64,000 nt of DNA from Pontibacter aydingkolensis (GTDB taxonomy: Bacteria; Bacteroidota; Bacteroidia; Cytophagales; Hymenobacteraceae). The notes under the pieces are model-generated. The model was given only the letters and a program-made list of their open reading frames with translations. It was not told the DNA's origin and ran no database searches. The stretch lies in contig NZ_JAHYXK010000003.1 of the NCBI RefSeq assembly GCF_019443125.1, positions 248,001-312,000 on the forward strand. Direction: 5' to 3'. A program made the position numbers and the translations under genes. Below, piece by piece: positions 56,502 to 64,000 of this stretch. Each line of letters begins with the position of its first letter. Position 1 is the first letter of the stretch.

Positions 56502-57482
56502 ATGGTTAAAATAACTTTCGACGGCATCGAGGTAGAGGTAGAAGAAGGAACTACCATACTGCAGGCTGCTAGAAAAATTGGTGGCAATGTGGTGCCACCT
56601 GCCATGTGCTTTTATACGCCACTTAAAGGCAGTGGCGGTAAGTGCCGTGTGTGCCTTGTTAAGGTAGCACAGGGCTCAGCCAAAGACCCACGCCCTATGC
56701 CAAAGCTGGTTGCTTCGTGTATAACACAGGTACAGGACGGCATGGTGGTAGAAAATACAACTAACGAAGATGTACTTAACGCCAGAAAAGGTATCGTAGA
56801 GATGCTGCTCATCAACCACCCGCTGGATTGCCCTGTGTGCGACCAGGCCGGTGAGTGCGACCTGCAGAACCTGTCTTACGAGCATGGCGTGAGCGCAACC
56901 CGTTACGAAGAAGAGCGCCGTACCTTCAATAAAGTAGACCTGGGTCCATACATCCAGCTGCACATGACGCGCTGCATCCTGTGCTACCGTTGCGTGTATA
57001 CAGCAGATCAGATTTCTGAAAATCGTGTGCACGGCGTATTGGGACGAGGCGATGCTGCTGAGATCGGTACTTACATCGAGAACGTGATAGACAATGAGTT
57101 CTCTGGTAACGTGATCGATGTATGCCCTGTAGGTGCGCTTACAGACAAAACATGGCGCTTTAAGAACCGTGTGTGGTTTACAAAGCCAATGGATGCGCAC
57201 CGCGACTGCCCTACCTGCTCTGGTAAAGTGACGCTTTGGACTCGTGGCGAAGAAGTTCTGAGAGTAACAGCTCGTAAAGATCAGTATGCTGAAGTAGAGG
57301 AGTTTATCTGCAACACCTGCCGCTTTGATAAGAAAGAGGTAAAAGACTGGACAATCGAAGGCCCTCGTCACATAGACAGAGGTTCCGTTATCTCAGCAAA
57401 CCATTATGAGTTGCCTGTAGTTAACGTTCCGATTGTACCTAACTTGCCAGTATCTACTAAGAAAAACCTTCCACAGGAATAA
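56502..57482 (+). CDS. nuoG: NADH-quinone oxidoreductase subunit G, short form
   Basis: A 326-residue iron-sulfur subunit, read from ATG 56502 (MVKITFDGIEVEVEEG); the frame upstream is repeat-derived. Cluster sites: [2Fe-2S] CFYTPLKGSGGKCRVC plus a later Cys, the His-Cys3 site HPLDCPVCDQAGEC near residue 105, a CxxCxxC...CP site in RCILCYRCV and VIDVCPVGAL, and CPTCSG followed by CNTC. The protein stops about where the long molybdopterin-oxidoreductase-like domain of E. coli NuoG (about 900 residues) would begin; the short form is usual in Bacteroidota. Confidence 0.92.
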   Translation: MVKITFDGIEVEVEEGTTILQAARKIGGNVVPPAMCFYTPLKGSGGKCRVCLVKVAQGSAKDPRPMPKLVASCITQVQDGMVVENTTNEDVLNARKGIVEMLLINHPLDCPVCDQAGECDLQNLSYEHGVSATRYEEERRTFNKVDLGPYIQLHMTRCILCYRCVYTADQISENRVHGVLGRGDAAEIGTYIENVIDNEFSGNVIDVCPVGALTDKTWRFKNRVWFTKPMDAHRDCPTCSGKVTLWTRGEEVLRVTARKDQYAEVEEFICNTCRFDKKEVKDWTIEGPRHIDRGSVISANHYELPVVNVPIVPNLPVSTKKNLPQE

Positions 57483-57485
57483 ACC

Positions 57486-58553
57486 ATGGAGTCTGTAGAC
57501 CTAATTTACAAAGCGATTTACATTTTGGCGATATTCGGCGTCACCCTGCTGATAGCGACTTATTCAACATACTTTGAGCGTAAAATAGCTGCCTTTATCC
57601 AGGATCGCGTTGGACCGAACCGTGCAGGTCCGCTTGGTTTATTGCAGCCATTGGCCGATGCCGGTAAACTTTTCTTTAAAGAAGATTTCATACCTGCCAA
57701 GTCAAACAAAGCGCTGTTTATCATTGGTCCGGGCATAGCCATGCTGGTTGCAGCTATGTCGAGTGCGGTTATCCCATTCGGAGATACCCTTATCATTGGC
57801 GGCCATGAGATCTTCTTACAGGCTATTGAAGTAAACATTGGTGTGCTTTACATCTTTGGTGTAGTATCGCTTGGTGTTTATGGTCTGATGATCGGTGGTT
57901 GGGCATCTAACAACAAATTCTCACTGCTTGGTGCAATCCGTGCGGCTTCACAGAACATTAGTTACGAACTAGCTATGGGCCTTTCGCTGATCGCAGTACT
58001 GATGCTGAGCGGCTCTTTGTCGCTGCGTGTAATTGCCGAACAGCAGGCCGGATTTAACTGGAACATCTGGTACCAGCCGCTTGGCTTCCTGATCTTCCTG
58101 ATTTGTGCCTTTGCCGAAACGAACCGTACGCCATTCGACTTACCTGAATCTGAGGCCGAGCTTATTGGCGGTTACCACACAGAGTATGGCTCTATGAAAT
58201 TAGGCATGTACTTGTTTGCAGAGTATATCAACATCTTTGTGGCATCAGCTGTTATGGCTACACTATACTTTGGCGCTTACAACTTCCCATTTATGCTGGA
58301 GTTAGAAACCTGGTTGGTAGATGCAACTGAAAGTGCTATAACTGCAAATAACATTGTAACACTGATCGGTACGGCGGTAATGTTTGCAAAGATATTCCTG
58401 TTCATCTTCTTCTTTATGTGGGTACGCTGGACGCTTCCGCGCTTCCGCTACGATCAACTGATGAAGCTAGGCTGGCAAATACTTATTCCGCTTGCAATAC
58501 TTAACATCCTGTTAACAGGTGGCGGTATTCTGCTGAAAGACTATTTATTTTAA
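57486..58553 (+). CDS. nuoH: NADH-quinone oxidoreductase subunit H
   Basis: A 355-residue membrane subunit with eight or so membrane segments that connects the quinone site to the proton channels. Signatures: YFERKIAAFIQDRVGPNRAGPLG (residues 28-50), FAETNRTPFDLPESEAELIGGYHTEYG near 205, and a C-terminal WTLPRFRYDQLMKLGW. It starts 3 bases after the nuoG stop, which indicates coupled translation. Confidence 0.96.
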   Translation: MESVDLIYKAIYILAIFGVTLLIATYSTYFERKIAAFIQDRVGPNRAGPLGLLQPLADAGKLFFKEDFIPAKSNKALFIIGPGIAMLVAAMSSAVIPFGDTLIIGGHEIFLQAIEVNIGVLYIFGVVSLGVYGLMIGGWASNNKFSLLGAIRAASQNISYELAMGLSLIAVLMLSGSLSLRVIAEQQAGFNWNIWYQPLGFLIFLICAFAETNRTPFDLPESEAELIGGYHTEYGSMKLGMYLFAEYINIFVASAVMATLYFGAYNFPFMLELETWLVDATESAITANNIVTLIGTAVMFAKIFLFIFFFMWVRWTLPRFRYDQLMKLGWQILIPLAILNILLTGGGILLKDYLF

Positions 58554-58640
58554 ACTATAGTACCGAAATTTGAATGTTGCTGGCGGGTATCCTGTTAAAA
58601 GTATAAAGCAGCCAAAACAACACTCATAATCGAAATAGAG

Positions 58641-59150
58641 ATGAAACCACTATCAAATAGAAGCAAGAAAGTGCAAAAGAGGGAAATGTCTTTTTCTGAA
58701 AAGGCATACCTTCCTGCTATTGCACAGGGTCTTGGAATAACATTAAAGCACTTCTTCAGGAAAAAAGCTACGGTACAATACCCGGAACAAACCCGTGAAA
58801 GAAGCGATGTATGGCGTGGCCTGCACGTGCTTAAGCGCGATGAAAACGGCGCTGAGCGTTGTACTGCCTGTGGTTTATGCGCGGTGGCTTGTCCTGCCGA
58901 GGCTATTACCATGACAGCCGGTGAGCGTAAGGCCGGTGAAGAGCATTTGTATCGCGAAGAAAAGTATGCAGTAACCTACGAGGTAAACATGCTGCGTTGC
59001 ATTTTCTGCGGACTTTGCGAAGAGGCCTGCCCGAAAGCGGCTATTTTCCTGCAAGACGATAAAATTGCGCCGGCACGTTACGAGCGCGACGAATTTATTT
59101 ACGGCAAAGACCGTTTGGTTGAGCCCCTGAAAACTACAGAAACGAAATAA
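58641..59150 (+). CDS. nuoI: NADH-quinone oxidoreductase subunit I
   Basis: A 169-residue subunit with two [4Fe-4S] clusters (N6a, N6b): CTACGLCAVACPAEAI (near residues 73-88) and CIFCGLCEEACPKAAI (near 117-132). The N-terminal GLGITLKHFFRKKATVQYPE associates with the membrane arm. It lies 87 bases after nuoH and 4 bases before nuoJ. Confidence 0.96.
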   Translation: MKPLSNRSKKVQKREMSFSEKAYLPAIAQGLGITLKHFFRKKATVQYPEQTRERSDVWRGLHVLKRDENGAERCTACGLCAVACPAEAITMTAGERKAGEEHLYREEKYAVTYEVNMLRCIFCGLCEEACPKAAIFLQDDKIAPARYERDEFIYGKDRLVEPLKTTETK

Positions 59151-59154
59151 CCCG

Positions 59155-59673
59155 ATGACAGAGAATCTGTTCTATTTCCTGACTTCGCTTACGCTGCTTT
59201 GTGCACTGATGGTAGTAATATCAAAGAACCCGGTACACAGCGTACTTTTCCTGATCATTACGTTCTTTACTATCTCCGGCCATTACATTCTGCTTAATGC
59301 GCAATTCCTGGCAGCGGTTAACATCATTGTGTATGCAGGTGCTATCATGGTGTTGTTCCTGTTCGTGATCATGTTCCTGAACCTGGGCAAAGGCGCTGAA
59401 AAGGGCGTAAAGACATCAACGTTGAGCAAGATAGCTGGTACCGTAGCCGGAGGATTGCTTTTTACAGTAATGATTGCTGCTTTGAAAGATGTAGAAATAG
59501 CCGGCTATAATCCGGAAACTTACAACTCTCAGATAGGTATGGTTGAGAACCTGGGCAAAGTTTTGTTCACAGAATACCTGCTGCCTTTTGAGTTAGCCTC
59601 TGTGCTGTTCCTGGTTGCCATGGTTGGTGCTGTGATGTTAGGTAAGCGAGAAACCGGAGAACAGCACTTCTAA
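59155..59673 (+). CDS. nuoJ: NADH-quinone oxidoreductase subunit J
   Basis: A 172-residue membrane subunit with five hydrophobic segments. NPVHSVLFLIITFFTISGHYILLNAQFLAAVNIIVYAGAIMVLFLFVIMFLNL covers the conserved first half in two pieces (about residues 25-78); the end is MVGAVMLGKRETGE. It is the last gene before the break in the nuo operon and is followed by a terminator 27 bases after the stop. Confidence 0.95.
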   Translation: MTENLFYFLTSLTLLCALMVVISKNPVHSVLFLIITFFTISGHYILLNAQFLAAVNIIVYAGAIMVLFLFVIMFLNLGKGAEKGVKTSTLSKIAGTVAGGLLFTVMIAALKDVEIAGYNPETYNSQIGMVENLGKVLFTEYLLPFELASVLFLVAMVGAVMLGKRETGEQHF

Positions 59674-59699
59674 TAAGAAGTTTCGATTATTAAATATAG

Positions 59700-59729
59700 A
59701 AAGCGTGCTGCAGCAATGTAGCACGCTTT
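59700..59729 (+). terminator. Terminator after nuoJ
   Basis: Ten-base inverted repeat AAAGCGTGCT/AGCACGCTTT with a 10-base loop and a T run. It would end the nuoA-J transcript before nuoK. Confidence 0.85.
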
Positions 59730-59920
59730 TTTTATGACCGGTGATTAAAGACCACAGATTAAGTGTATTAAAGGGATTTTTCTGCAATACCCGGTCCAAC
59801 CACCCCTGCCCCTCAGAGCTGTGCTCGCTAGTTTCGAACTCCCGTTCTCACTAGTCCAAGGAGGGGACCTTTTACTTACTTTTTCTTATGTCATCACAAT
59901 TGAAACAGACTACTCTATTT

Positions 59921-59976
59921 TGTCATCCTGTAAGGATCTTGGCAGAAGGGAGGTTAAGCAGCAGCTACAGAGTATA
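59921..59976 (+). repeat. Dispersed repeat GGGAGGTTAAG family, copy E
   Basis: TGTCATCCTGTAAGGATCTT followed by GGCAGAAGGGAGGTTAAGC and AGCAGCTACAGAGTATAA. Its right half matches copy A (44388-44437) beyond the core. Confidence 0.85.
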
Positions 59977-59992
59977 ATTCCTGCTTTGTAGG

Positions 59993-60010
59993 GACAGGTC
60001 GCGACCTGTC
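59993..60010. repeat. Perfect 18-base palindrome GACAGGTCGCGACCTGTC
   Basis: A perfect palindrome in the context GTAGGGACAGG...CCTGTCTGA. It is similar in style to the palindrome at 22553-22572, both being framed by GTAG(G/A)GAC-type ends. Confidence 0.7.
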
Positions 60011-60144
60011 TGAGGAATGTCCATAGCAATGAAACCTATATTTTAACTAAAGTAAAAGCAGAATTTCGCCGACATGGAAGAATGTGCAGGGGTGGTTTAA
60101 ATGGTATTGGGGGAAAACATTCTAATCTATTTAAATCCCCTTAA

Positions 60145-61188
60145 TCACCGGTCCATTTTAAGCTCCACCTCAATCAACTCAGAACTTCCCTGATCATCAT
60201 CAGTTACGACAACCACTTTATACTTTTTATCTTTTTGCGTTTCAGTAACAACCAACGACTCAGCTTTTACTTTGTAAGTACTTCCATCAGCATTCAATAT
60301 TTGCGTACTTGGCACAGCTAGTGGGTTTGCTGCGTTCATGGCATAAGGCAATGCCAATAAATCTATTACACCAATAAAGCTACCCAGCACTTCCCCGTCG
60401 TCGATGGCATTGGGAGTGTCTTCCACAGAGGCTGTCACAAATAATTTATCACCTAAGATATAAGCACCAGAAAAACCAGCATTGTTATTACCGATGGCAG
60501 GTAGGTTAAAGTAATAAACTGCAGCAACTGGCAGATCGCCGTTACGCATCAGGAAATCTTTAAAATCATCCGCATTAAATCGAAACAGCACATTTGTATT
60601 ACTTCCGGAGGGCCTTTGCAACAAATAAGCATAAGTGTTATCTATAGCGATTCCTTCCAAATTTAATATACCCTCCTGCTCTATTTTAAGAATCTGCTTC
60701 AAGAAAGTATAAAAGCGGGTAAAGTCAACTTCCTGTACTTTCATTTTATCAGACAGGTTAACCAGGTAACCTTTGTTTCTAGACTGGCTCGCACCGGACC
60801 CAAGCAAAAGCAGCATTTCGTCGCGGCCATAGGTAAAATGAGCCATACCTTCCAAGTCAGGCTTTTCAGACTTAGGTATGCGTCCGCCCTTAAAGCTTGA
60901 GGTATCGAAAAGAGTATACTTCTGAACCAGTTCATACTTGTTGTTCAACTGATATAAGAAAGGAGAATCATCGCTTAAAACATAGTAGTTCTCTTGCACA
61001 TGTTCCATACCAGATGCTGATGGTATTTGCTTAATATCATGCTTGTTAAGTATAGCAGATTCTAATTTTATACTTTTCATACGAGATAGTGCTGGTGGCT
61101 CTGTTGTAGCAGTAACAGGCTCGTTAGATTTACAGGCCGACAAGAACGTTATCGCAAAAGCAATGCAAAACAGATATTTATATAGCAT
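60145..61188 (-). CDS. Hypothetical lipoprotein interrupting the nuo operon
   Basis: A 347-residue lipoprotein read from the ATG at 61188 (MLYKYLFCIAFAITFLSAC, lipobox LSAC at Cys19); the frame extends 33 residues upstream without a signal-like start. The body is beta-rich and may be a propeller-like fold (YYVLSDDSPFLYQLN, KPDLEGMAHF, LNLEGIAIDNTYAYLLQR, VLGSFIGVIDLLAL). I tentatively place it with uncharacterised DUF6929-like proteins of Bacteroidota. Its stop codon TGA lies inside the right arm of the 59736-60153 element. The gene is opposite in direction to the nuo genes on both sides. Confidence 0.7.
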   Translation of the reverse strand: MLYKYLFCIAFAITFLSACKSNEPVTATTEPPALSRMKSIKLESAILNKHDIKQIPSASGMEHVQENYYVLSDDSPFLYQLNNKYELVQKYTLFDTSSFKGGRIPKSEKPDLEGMAHFTYGRDEMLLLLGSGASQSRNKGYLVNLSDKMKVQEVDFTRFYTFLKQILKIEQEGILNLEGIAIDNTYAYLLQRPSGSNTNVLFRFNADDFKDFLMRNGDLPVAAVYYFNLPAIGNNNAGFSGAYILGDKLFVTASVEDTPNAIDDGEVLGSFIGVIDLLALPYAMNAANPLAVPSTQILNADGSTYKVKAESLVVTETQKDKKYKVVVVTDDDQGSSELIEVELKMDR

Positions 61189-61374
61189 AGTCACCAGGAG
61201 TGATAGTTTAACTAAGCTACGCAAACAGCAGGCAAAAGTATAAACATGTATGCCTATAAGCAGTTTAGCTAAGTATAAATCCGGCACCAGTAGCTATGTA
61301 AAATTGAACAAAAACAATAAAGCTATAACCAGAAGAAGTATGGAAATAAGTTATGGATTTTACAAAAATGGGGG

Positions 61375-61382
61375 TAACTTTG
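61375..61382 (+). promoter_or_regulatory. -7 promoter box of nuoKLM
   Basis: TAACTTTG matches TAnnTTTG, with a weak TTATG about 19 bases upstream in the -33 position. The start site would be near 61389, about 46 bases before the nuoK ATG. A separate promoter is needed because nuoJ ends in a terminator and a reverse gene intervenes. Confidence 0.55.
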
Positions 61383-61434
61383 CGACTCAATTTTGGACAG
61401 TAATTTAACAGTAATACGTTCAGTCCCATACAAG

Positions 61435-61764
61435 ATGAACCAAATACCTGAGGTAATCAGAACCATTCCGTTAGAGTATTATTTGTTCTTTAGCGCCGCC
61501 CTTTTCTCTATCGGCGTGATCGGAGTGCTAACCCGCCGCAATGCCATTATAATTTTTATGTGCGTTGAATTGATGCTTAACGCTGTGAACCTGCTTTTAA
61601 CGGCTCTTGCTTCTTATAGAGGCGATGCCAGCGCACAGGTTTTCGTGTTCTTTATTATGGCAGTGGCAGCAGCAGAAGTATGCGTTGGTCTGGCCATTAT
61701 CGTGATGACGTACCGCAACATCCGCTCTACCGATGTGCAATTGCTGAATTACCTGAAGTGGTAA
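61435..61764 (+). CDS. nuoK: NADH-quinone oxidoreductase subunit K
   Basis: A 109-residue membrane subunit with three membrane segments. The ATG at 61435 (MNQIPEVIRTIPLEYYLFF) gives the usual family length; an upstream TTG extends the frame but is unlikely. The conserved membrane Glu residues appear in FMCVELMLNAVNLLL and AVAAAEVCVGLAIIV. It begins the second part of the nuo cluster, 42 bases before nuoL. Confidence 0.95.
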   Translation: MNQIPEVIRTIPLEYYLFFSAALFSIGVIGVLTRRNAIIIFMCVELMLNAVNLLLTALASYRGDASAQVFVFFIMAVAAAEVCVGLAIIVMTYRNIRSTDVQLLNYLKW

Positions 61765-61806
61765 CAGCCTCTAAATAACTCTGAATTAGCTTAAACACAT
61801 ACACAG

Positions 61807-63771
61807 ATGCAAGAAATTGTAATGCCGCTTAACAACCAGGGAATGGCACTACTTTGTCTGCTGGTTCCGATACTGCCCCTGTTGGGCTTTATTCTGAACG
61901 GCCTGGGCAACCGCAAACTGGCAAAAGGCTTGGTAAGTATGATCGGGTGTGGCACCGTACTGGCGTCGTTCCTTATCTCTATCTACCTTTTCCTTGATTT
62001 TACCGCCAATGGCAGCCGCGCTTATATGGTGGATTACTACAACTGGATCTCGGCTGGCGATATGCAGATTGGTTTCTCTTTCATGATTGACCAACTCACG
62101 CTGCTGATGATGCTGATGGTAACAGGTATCGGTTTCTTTATCCACCTGTACTCTGCCGGTTACATGAGCCACGATGAGAACTTCGGTAAGTTCTTCTCTT
62201 TCATCAACCTGTTCATGTTCTCGATGTTACTGCTTGTAATGGGCTCTAACTACGTGATGATGTTCGTGGGTTGGGAAGGTGTTGGTCTTTGCTCTTACCT
62301 GCTGATCGGATTCTGGAACAAGAACACCAACTATAACAATGCCGCCAAGAAAGCTTTCGTGATGAACCGAATCGGTGACTTAGGCTTCCTGCTGGGCATC
62401 TTCCTGATCTTTATCACATTCGGTTCGGTTAGCTATCCGCAGGTTTTCGCTGAGGCTGCCCGTTACACAGGAGGTATAGATTCTAACATTATGATTGCCA
62501 TTACCCTGCTGCTGTTTGTTGGTGCTATGGGTAAGAGTGCTCAGCTTCCGTTGTTTACTTGGTTACCGGATGCGATGGCGGGTCCTACCCCTGTTTCTGC
62601 CCTGATCCACGCGGCAACCATGGTTACGGCTGGTATTTACATGGTACTTCGTTCGAATGTGCTGTACGTACTGGCTCCTACTTCACTTGAGATTATCGCT
62701 ATTATTGGTGTGGCTACAGCTGTATTAGCTGCCACTATCGGTCTGGCGCAGAATGATATTAAAAAGGTGCTGGCCTACTCTACTGTTTCGCAGTTGGGTT
62801 ACATGTTCCTGGCACTTGGTGTGATGGCGTTTTCTTCGTCTATCTTTCACGTACTTACGCATGCTTTCTTTAAGGCGCTGCTGTTCTTAGGTGCCGGTTC
62901 GGTTATCCACGCCATGAGCAACGAGCAGGATATCCGTAACATGGGTGGCCTGCGCAAATACCTGCCAATAACCTTTATCACCTTCCTGATTGGTACGCTT
63001 GCCATTGCCGGTATACCTCCGTTTGCCGGTTTCTTCTCTAAAGATGAGTTGCTGGCGCACGTATGGGAGCACAATAAAGTACTGTGGGGATTAGGTATGT
63101 TAGCCTCTTTCATGACGTCCTTCTACATGTTCCGTTTGGTATTCCTGACTTTCTTCGGAACGTTCAGAGGAACGGAGTCACAGAGAAGTCACCTGCATGA
63201 GTCACCAATGTCTATGACAATACCGCTTATCGTGCTGGCTATACCTTCTACGATAGGTGGTTTCCTTGGCATTCCGGCTGTGTTTGGCGAGAATATGCAC
63301 GTGCTGCAAAACTACCTGGCTCCTATTTATGGCTATGCCCAGGTAGCTAACGCCGCCGCCGTTGCACCAATTCACATAGATCATGCTACGGAGTGGATGC
63401 TAATGGGTATTTCAGTGGCAGTGGCAGTAATTGCCGCCACCATTGCTTATGTAATGTATGTAAGCAAGAAAACGGTTCCTGTGGCCGAAGGCTCTAAGCT
63501 TTCTCCTATCCATAACCTGATCTATAACAAATACTACATCGACGAACTGTACGACACTGTTATTGTGCGTCCGGTTATGTGGATGTCATCTGCTTTCCAC
63601 CGCTTCCTGGATGTGCTTGTGGTAGATGGTATCGTGAATGGCTTTGGCAAGTTTGTGATGCAGAGTGGTCGCTCAATGCGCTATGCACAAAGCGGAGCCA
63701 TAGGGTTTTATATTATGGTAATGGTGTTCAGCATCGTTCTGATTCTATTTTTAAACTTCTTTATCGGATAA
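61807..63771 (+). CDS. nuoL: NADH-quinone oxidoreductase subunit L
   Basis: A 654-residue antiporter-like proton-pumping subunit. The conserved core is visible: GWEGVGLCSYLLIGFW (near residue 155), the key Lys region MGKSAQLPLFTWLPDAMAGPTPVSALIHAATMVTAG (residues 242-280 in parts), and LAQNDIKKVLAYSTVSQLGYMF near 313. The long C-terminal lateral helix region follows after residue 500 and the protein ends in a hydrophobic anchor. It is followed by nuoM after 12 bases. Confidence 0.96.
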   Translation: MQEIVMPLNNQGMALLCLLVPILPLLGFILNGLGNRKLAKGLVSMIGCGTVLASFLISIYLFLDFTANGSRAYMVDYYNWISAGDMQIGFSFMIDQLTLLMMLMVTGIGFFIHLYSAGYMSHDENFGKFFSFINLFMFSMLLLVMGSNYVMMFVGWEGVGLCSYLLIGFWNKNTNYNNAAKKAFVMNRIGDLGFLLGIFLIFITFGSVSYPQVFAEAARYTGGIDSNIMIAITLLLFVGAMGKSAQLPLFTWLPDAMAGPTPVSALIHAATMVTAGIYMVLRSNVLYVLAPTSLEIIAIIGVATAVLAATIGLAQNDIKKVLAYSTVSQLGYMFLALGVMAFSSSIFHVLTHAFFKALLFLGAGSVIHAMSNEQDIRNMGGLRKYLPITFITFLIGTLAIAGIPPFAGFFSKDELLAHVWEHNKVLWGLGMLASFMTSFYMFRLVFLTFFGTFRGTESQRSHLHESPMSMTIPLIVLAIPSTIGGFLGIPAVFGENMHVLQNYLAPIYGYAQVANAAAVAPIHIDHATEWMLMGISVAVAVIAATIAYVMYVSKKTVPVAEGSKLSPIHNLIYNKYYIDELYDTVIVRPVMWMSSAFHRFLDVLVVDGIVNGFGKFVMQSGRSMRYAQSGAIGFYIMVMVFSIVLILFLNFFIG

Positions 63772-63783
63772 GGTTCTAAGAAG

Positions 63784-64000
63784 ATGATTACAGCTATATT
63801 ACTTTTCTGGCCTGCCTTAGCTGCACTGTTGGTGTTGCTAATAAAAGGACAAGGTGCCAAGAAAGTGGCTTTTGGAGCAGCGCTTGTAGAATTTGCGCTG
63901 TCACTTTTCGCTCTCTCTGGATTTAACACTGAAAACGGCGGTACACAACTAGCTCTTAACTTCCCCTGGATAGAGAGCGCAGGTATCAGCTTCAGCATTG
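63784..64000 (+). CDS. nuoM: NADH-quinone oxidoreductase subunit M (3' end outside window)
   Basis: The first 72 codons of an open frame starting with ATG at 63784: MITAILLFWPALAALLVLL, then IKGQGAKKVAFGAALVEFAL and LNFPWIESAGISFSI. The hydrophobic start, the position right after nuoL, and the LNFPWI...GISF segment before the window end fit NuoM. The gene continues past base 64000. Confidence 0.88.
   Translation, partial: MITAILLFWPALAALLVLLIKGQGAKKVAFGAALVEFALSLFALSGFNTENGGTQLALNFPWIESAGISFSI

Larger units (their letters stand above)
59674..60144. other. Intergenic region inside the split nuo cluster
   Basis: 471 bases with no gene. Contents in order: nuoJ terminator (59700-59729), left arm of a long imperfect inverted repeat (59736-59809), repeat copy E (59921-59976), an 18-base palindrome (59993-60010) and the right arm (60086-60153), which runs into the stop codon of the following minus-strand gene. 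Confidence 0.75.
59736..60153. repeat. Composite inverted-repeat element with nested repeats
   Basis: Three matching blocks run inward from both ends: GACCGGTGATTAA (59736-59748 and, inverted, 60141-60153), CAATACC (59785-59791 and 60103-60109) and AACCACCCCTGC (59798-59809 and 60086-60097). Arms are about 70 bases with gaps. Inside are copy E of the GGGAGGTTAAG family and a GACAGGTC palindrome, so this is a nest of several repeats. Confidence 0.75.

Noticed and set aside
56676..57371. 231-codon minus-strand open frame
   Set aside because: Antisense to nuoG and explained by its codon usage; no start context or family.

Overview
The window reads as a chromosomal segment of a Bacteroidota bacterium, most likely a Cytophagales/Hymenobacteraceae (Pontibacter-like) organism. 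The signs are: four proteins with C-terminal type IX secretion (T9SS) sorting domains, promoters of the Bacteroidota type (TTTG and TAnnTTTG boxes), a tmRNA whose tag ends in GESNYAMAA, a monomeric NADP isocitrate dehydrogenase, a short NuoG without the molybdopterin domain, and SusC/carboxypeptidase-like regulatory repeats. This assignment comes from gene content only.

Layout. 1-2.4 kb: end of a TRAP transporter operon (dctP partial, dctQ, dctM), then a convergent cupin gene and the ssrA tmRNA on the minus strand. 3.7-8.9 kb: a minus-strand run FtsX-type permease > S41 protease > DUF4932-like protein. It is divergent from a sigma-54-type response regulator and its histidine kinase (9.3-12.1 kb), with a near-consensus sigma-54 site between them. 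12.2-17.1 kb: cyclopropane fatty acid synthase and two T9SS cargo proteins, one of them an M36 metalloprotease. 17.6-22.5 kb: dnaX and an M16 protease. 23.3-31.3 kb: a small membrane protein, icd, a T9SS SGNH esterase, a phosphoribosyltransferase and dienelactone hydrolase pair, a lipoprotein, endonuclease V and a GxxExxY nuclease gene. 31.4-39.2 kb: clpB, a 1254-residue T9SS beta-helix protein, then a decayed lipoprotein joined to a second, broken clpB 3' end. 39.4-49.1 kb: hydrolases, a HupE-like membrane protein, an M1 aminopeptidase, a GIY-YIG gene, NDH-2, an ArsR-type regulator and a HAD nucleotidase. 49.3-64 kb: pruA and the complex I operon nuoABCDEFGHIJ, interrupted by an opposite-strand lipoprotein gene, then nuoKL and the start of nuoM.

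Working together: proline catabolism (pruA), NDH-2 and complex I feed electrons to quinone. icd, clpB, tmRNA and dnaX are housekeeping functions. The secreted proteases, esterase and adhesin-like protein suggest a surface- or polymer-associated lifestyle.

The most unusual content lies outside the genes. (i) The heptamer TATACTT/AAGTATA is strongly over-represented, in coding DNA as well as between genes. (ii) At least three unrelated families of inverted-repeat elements occupy intergenic spaces. Two of them enclose a small nuclease gene (GxxExxY PD-(D/E)xK at 30.8 kb, GIY-YIG at 44.6 kb), and copies without a gene lie elsewhere in the window. (iii) Several of these repeats have entered the nuo operon, which is physically split between nuoJ and nuoK. 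No CRISPR array, prophage, transposase or tRNA gene was seen.
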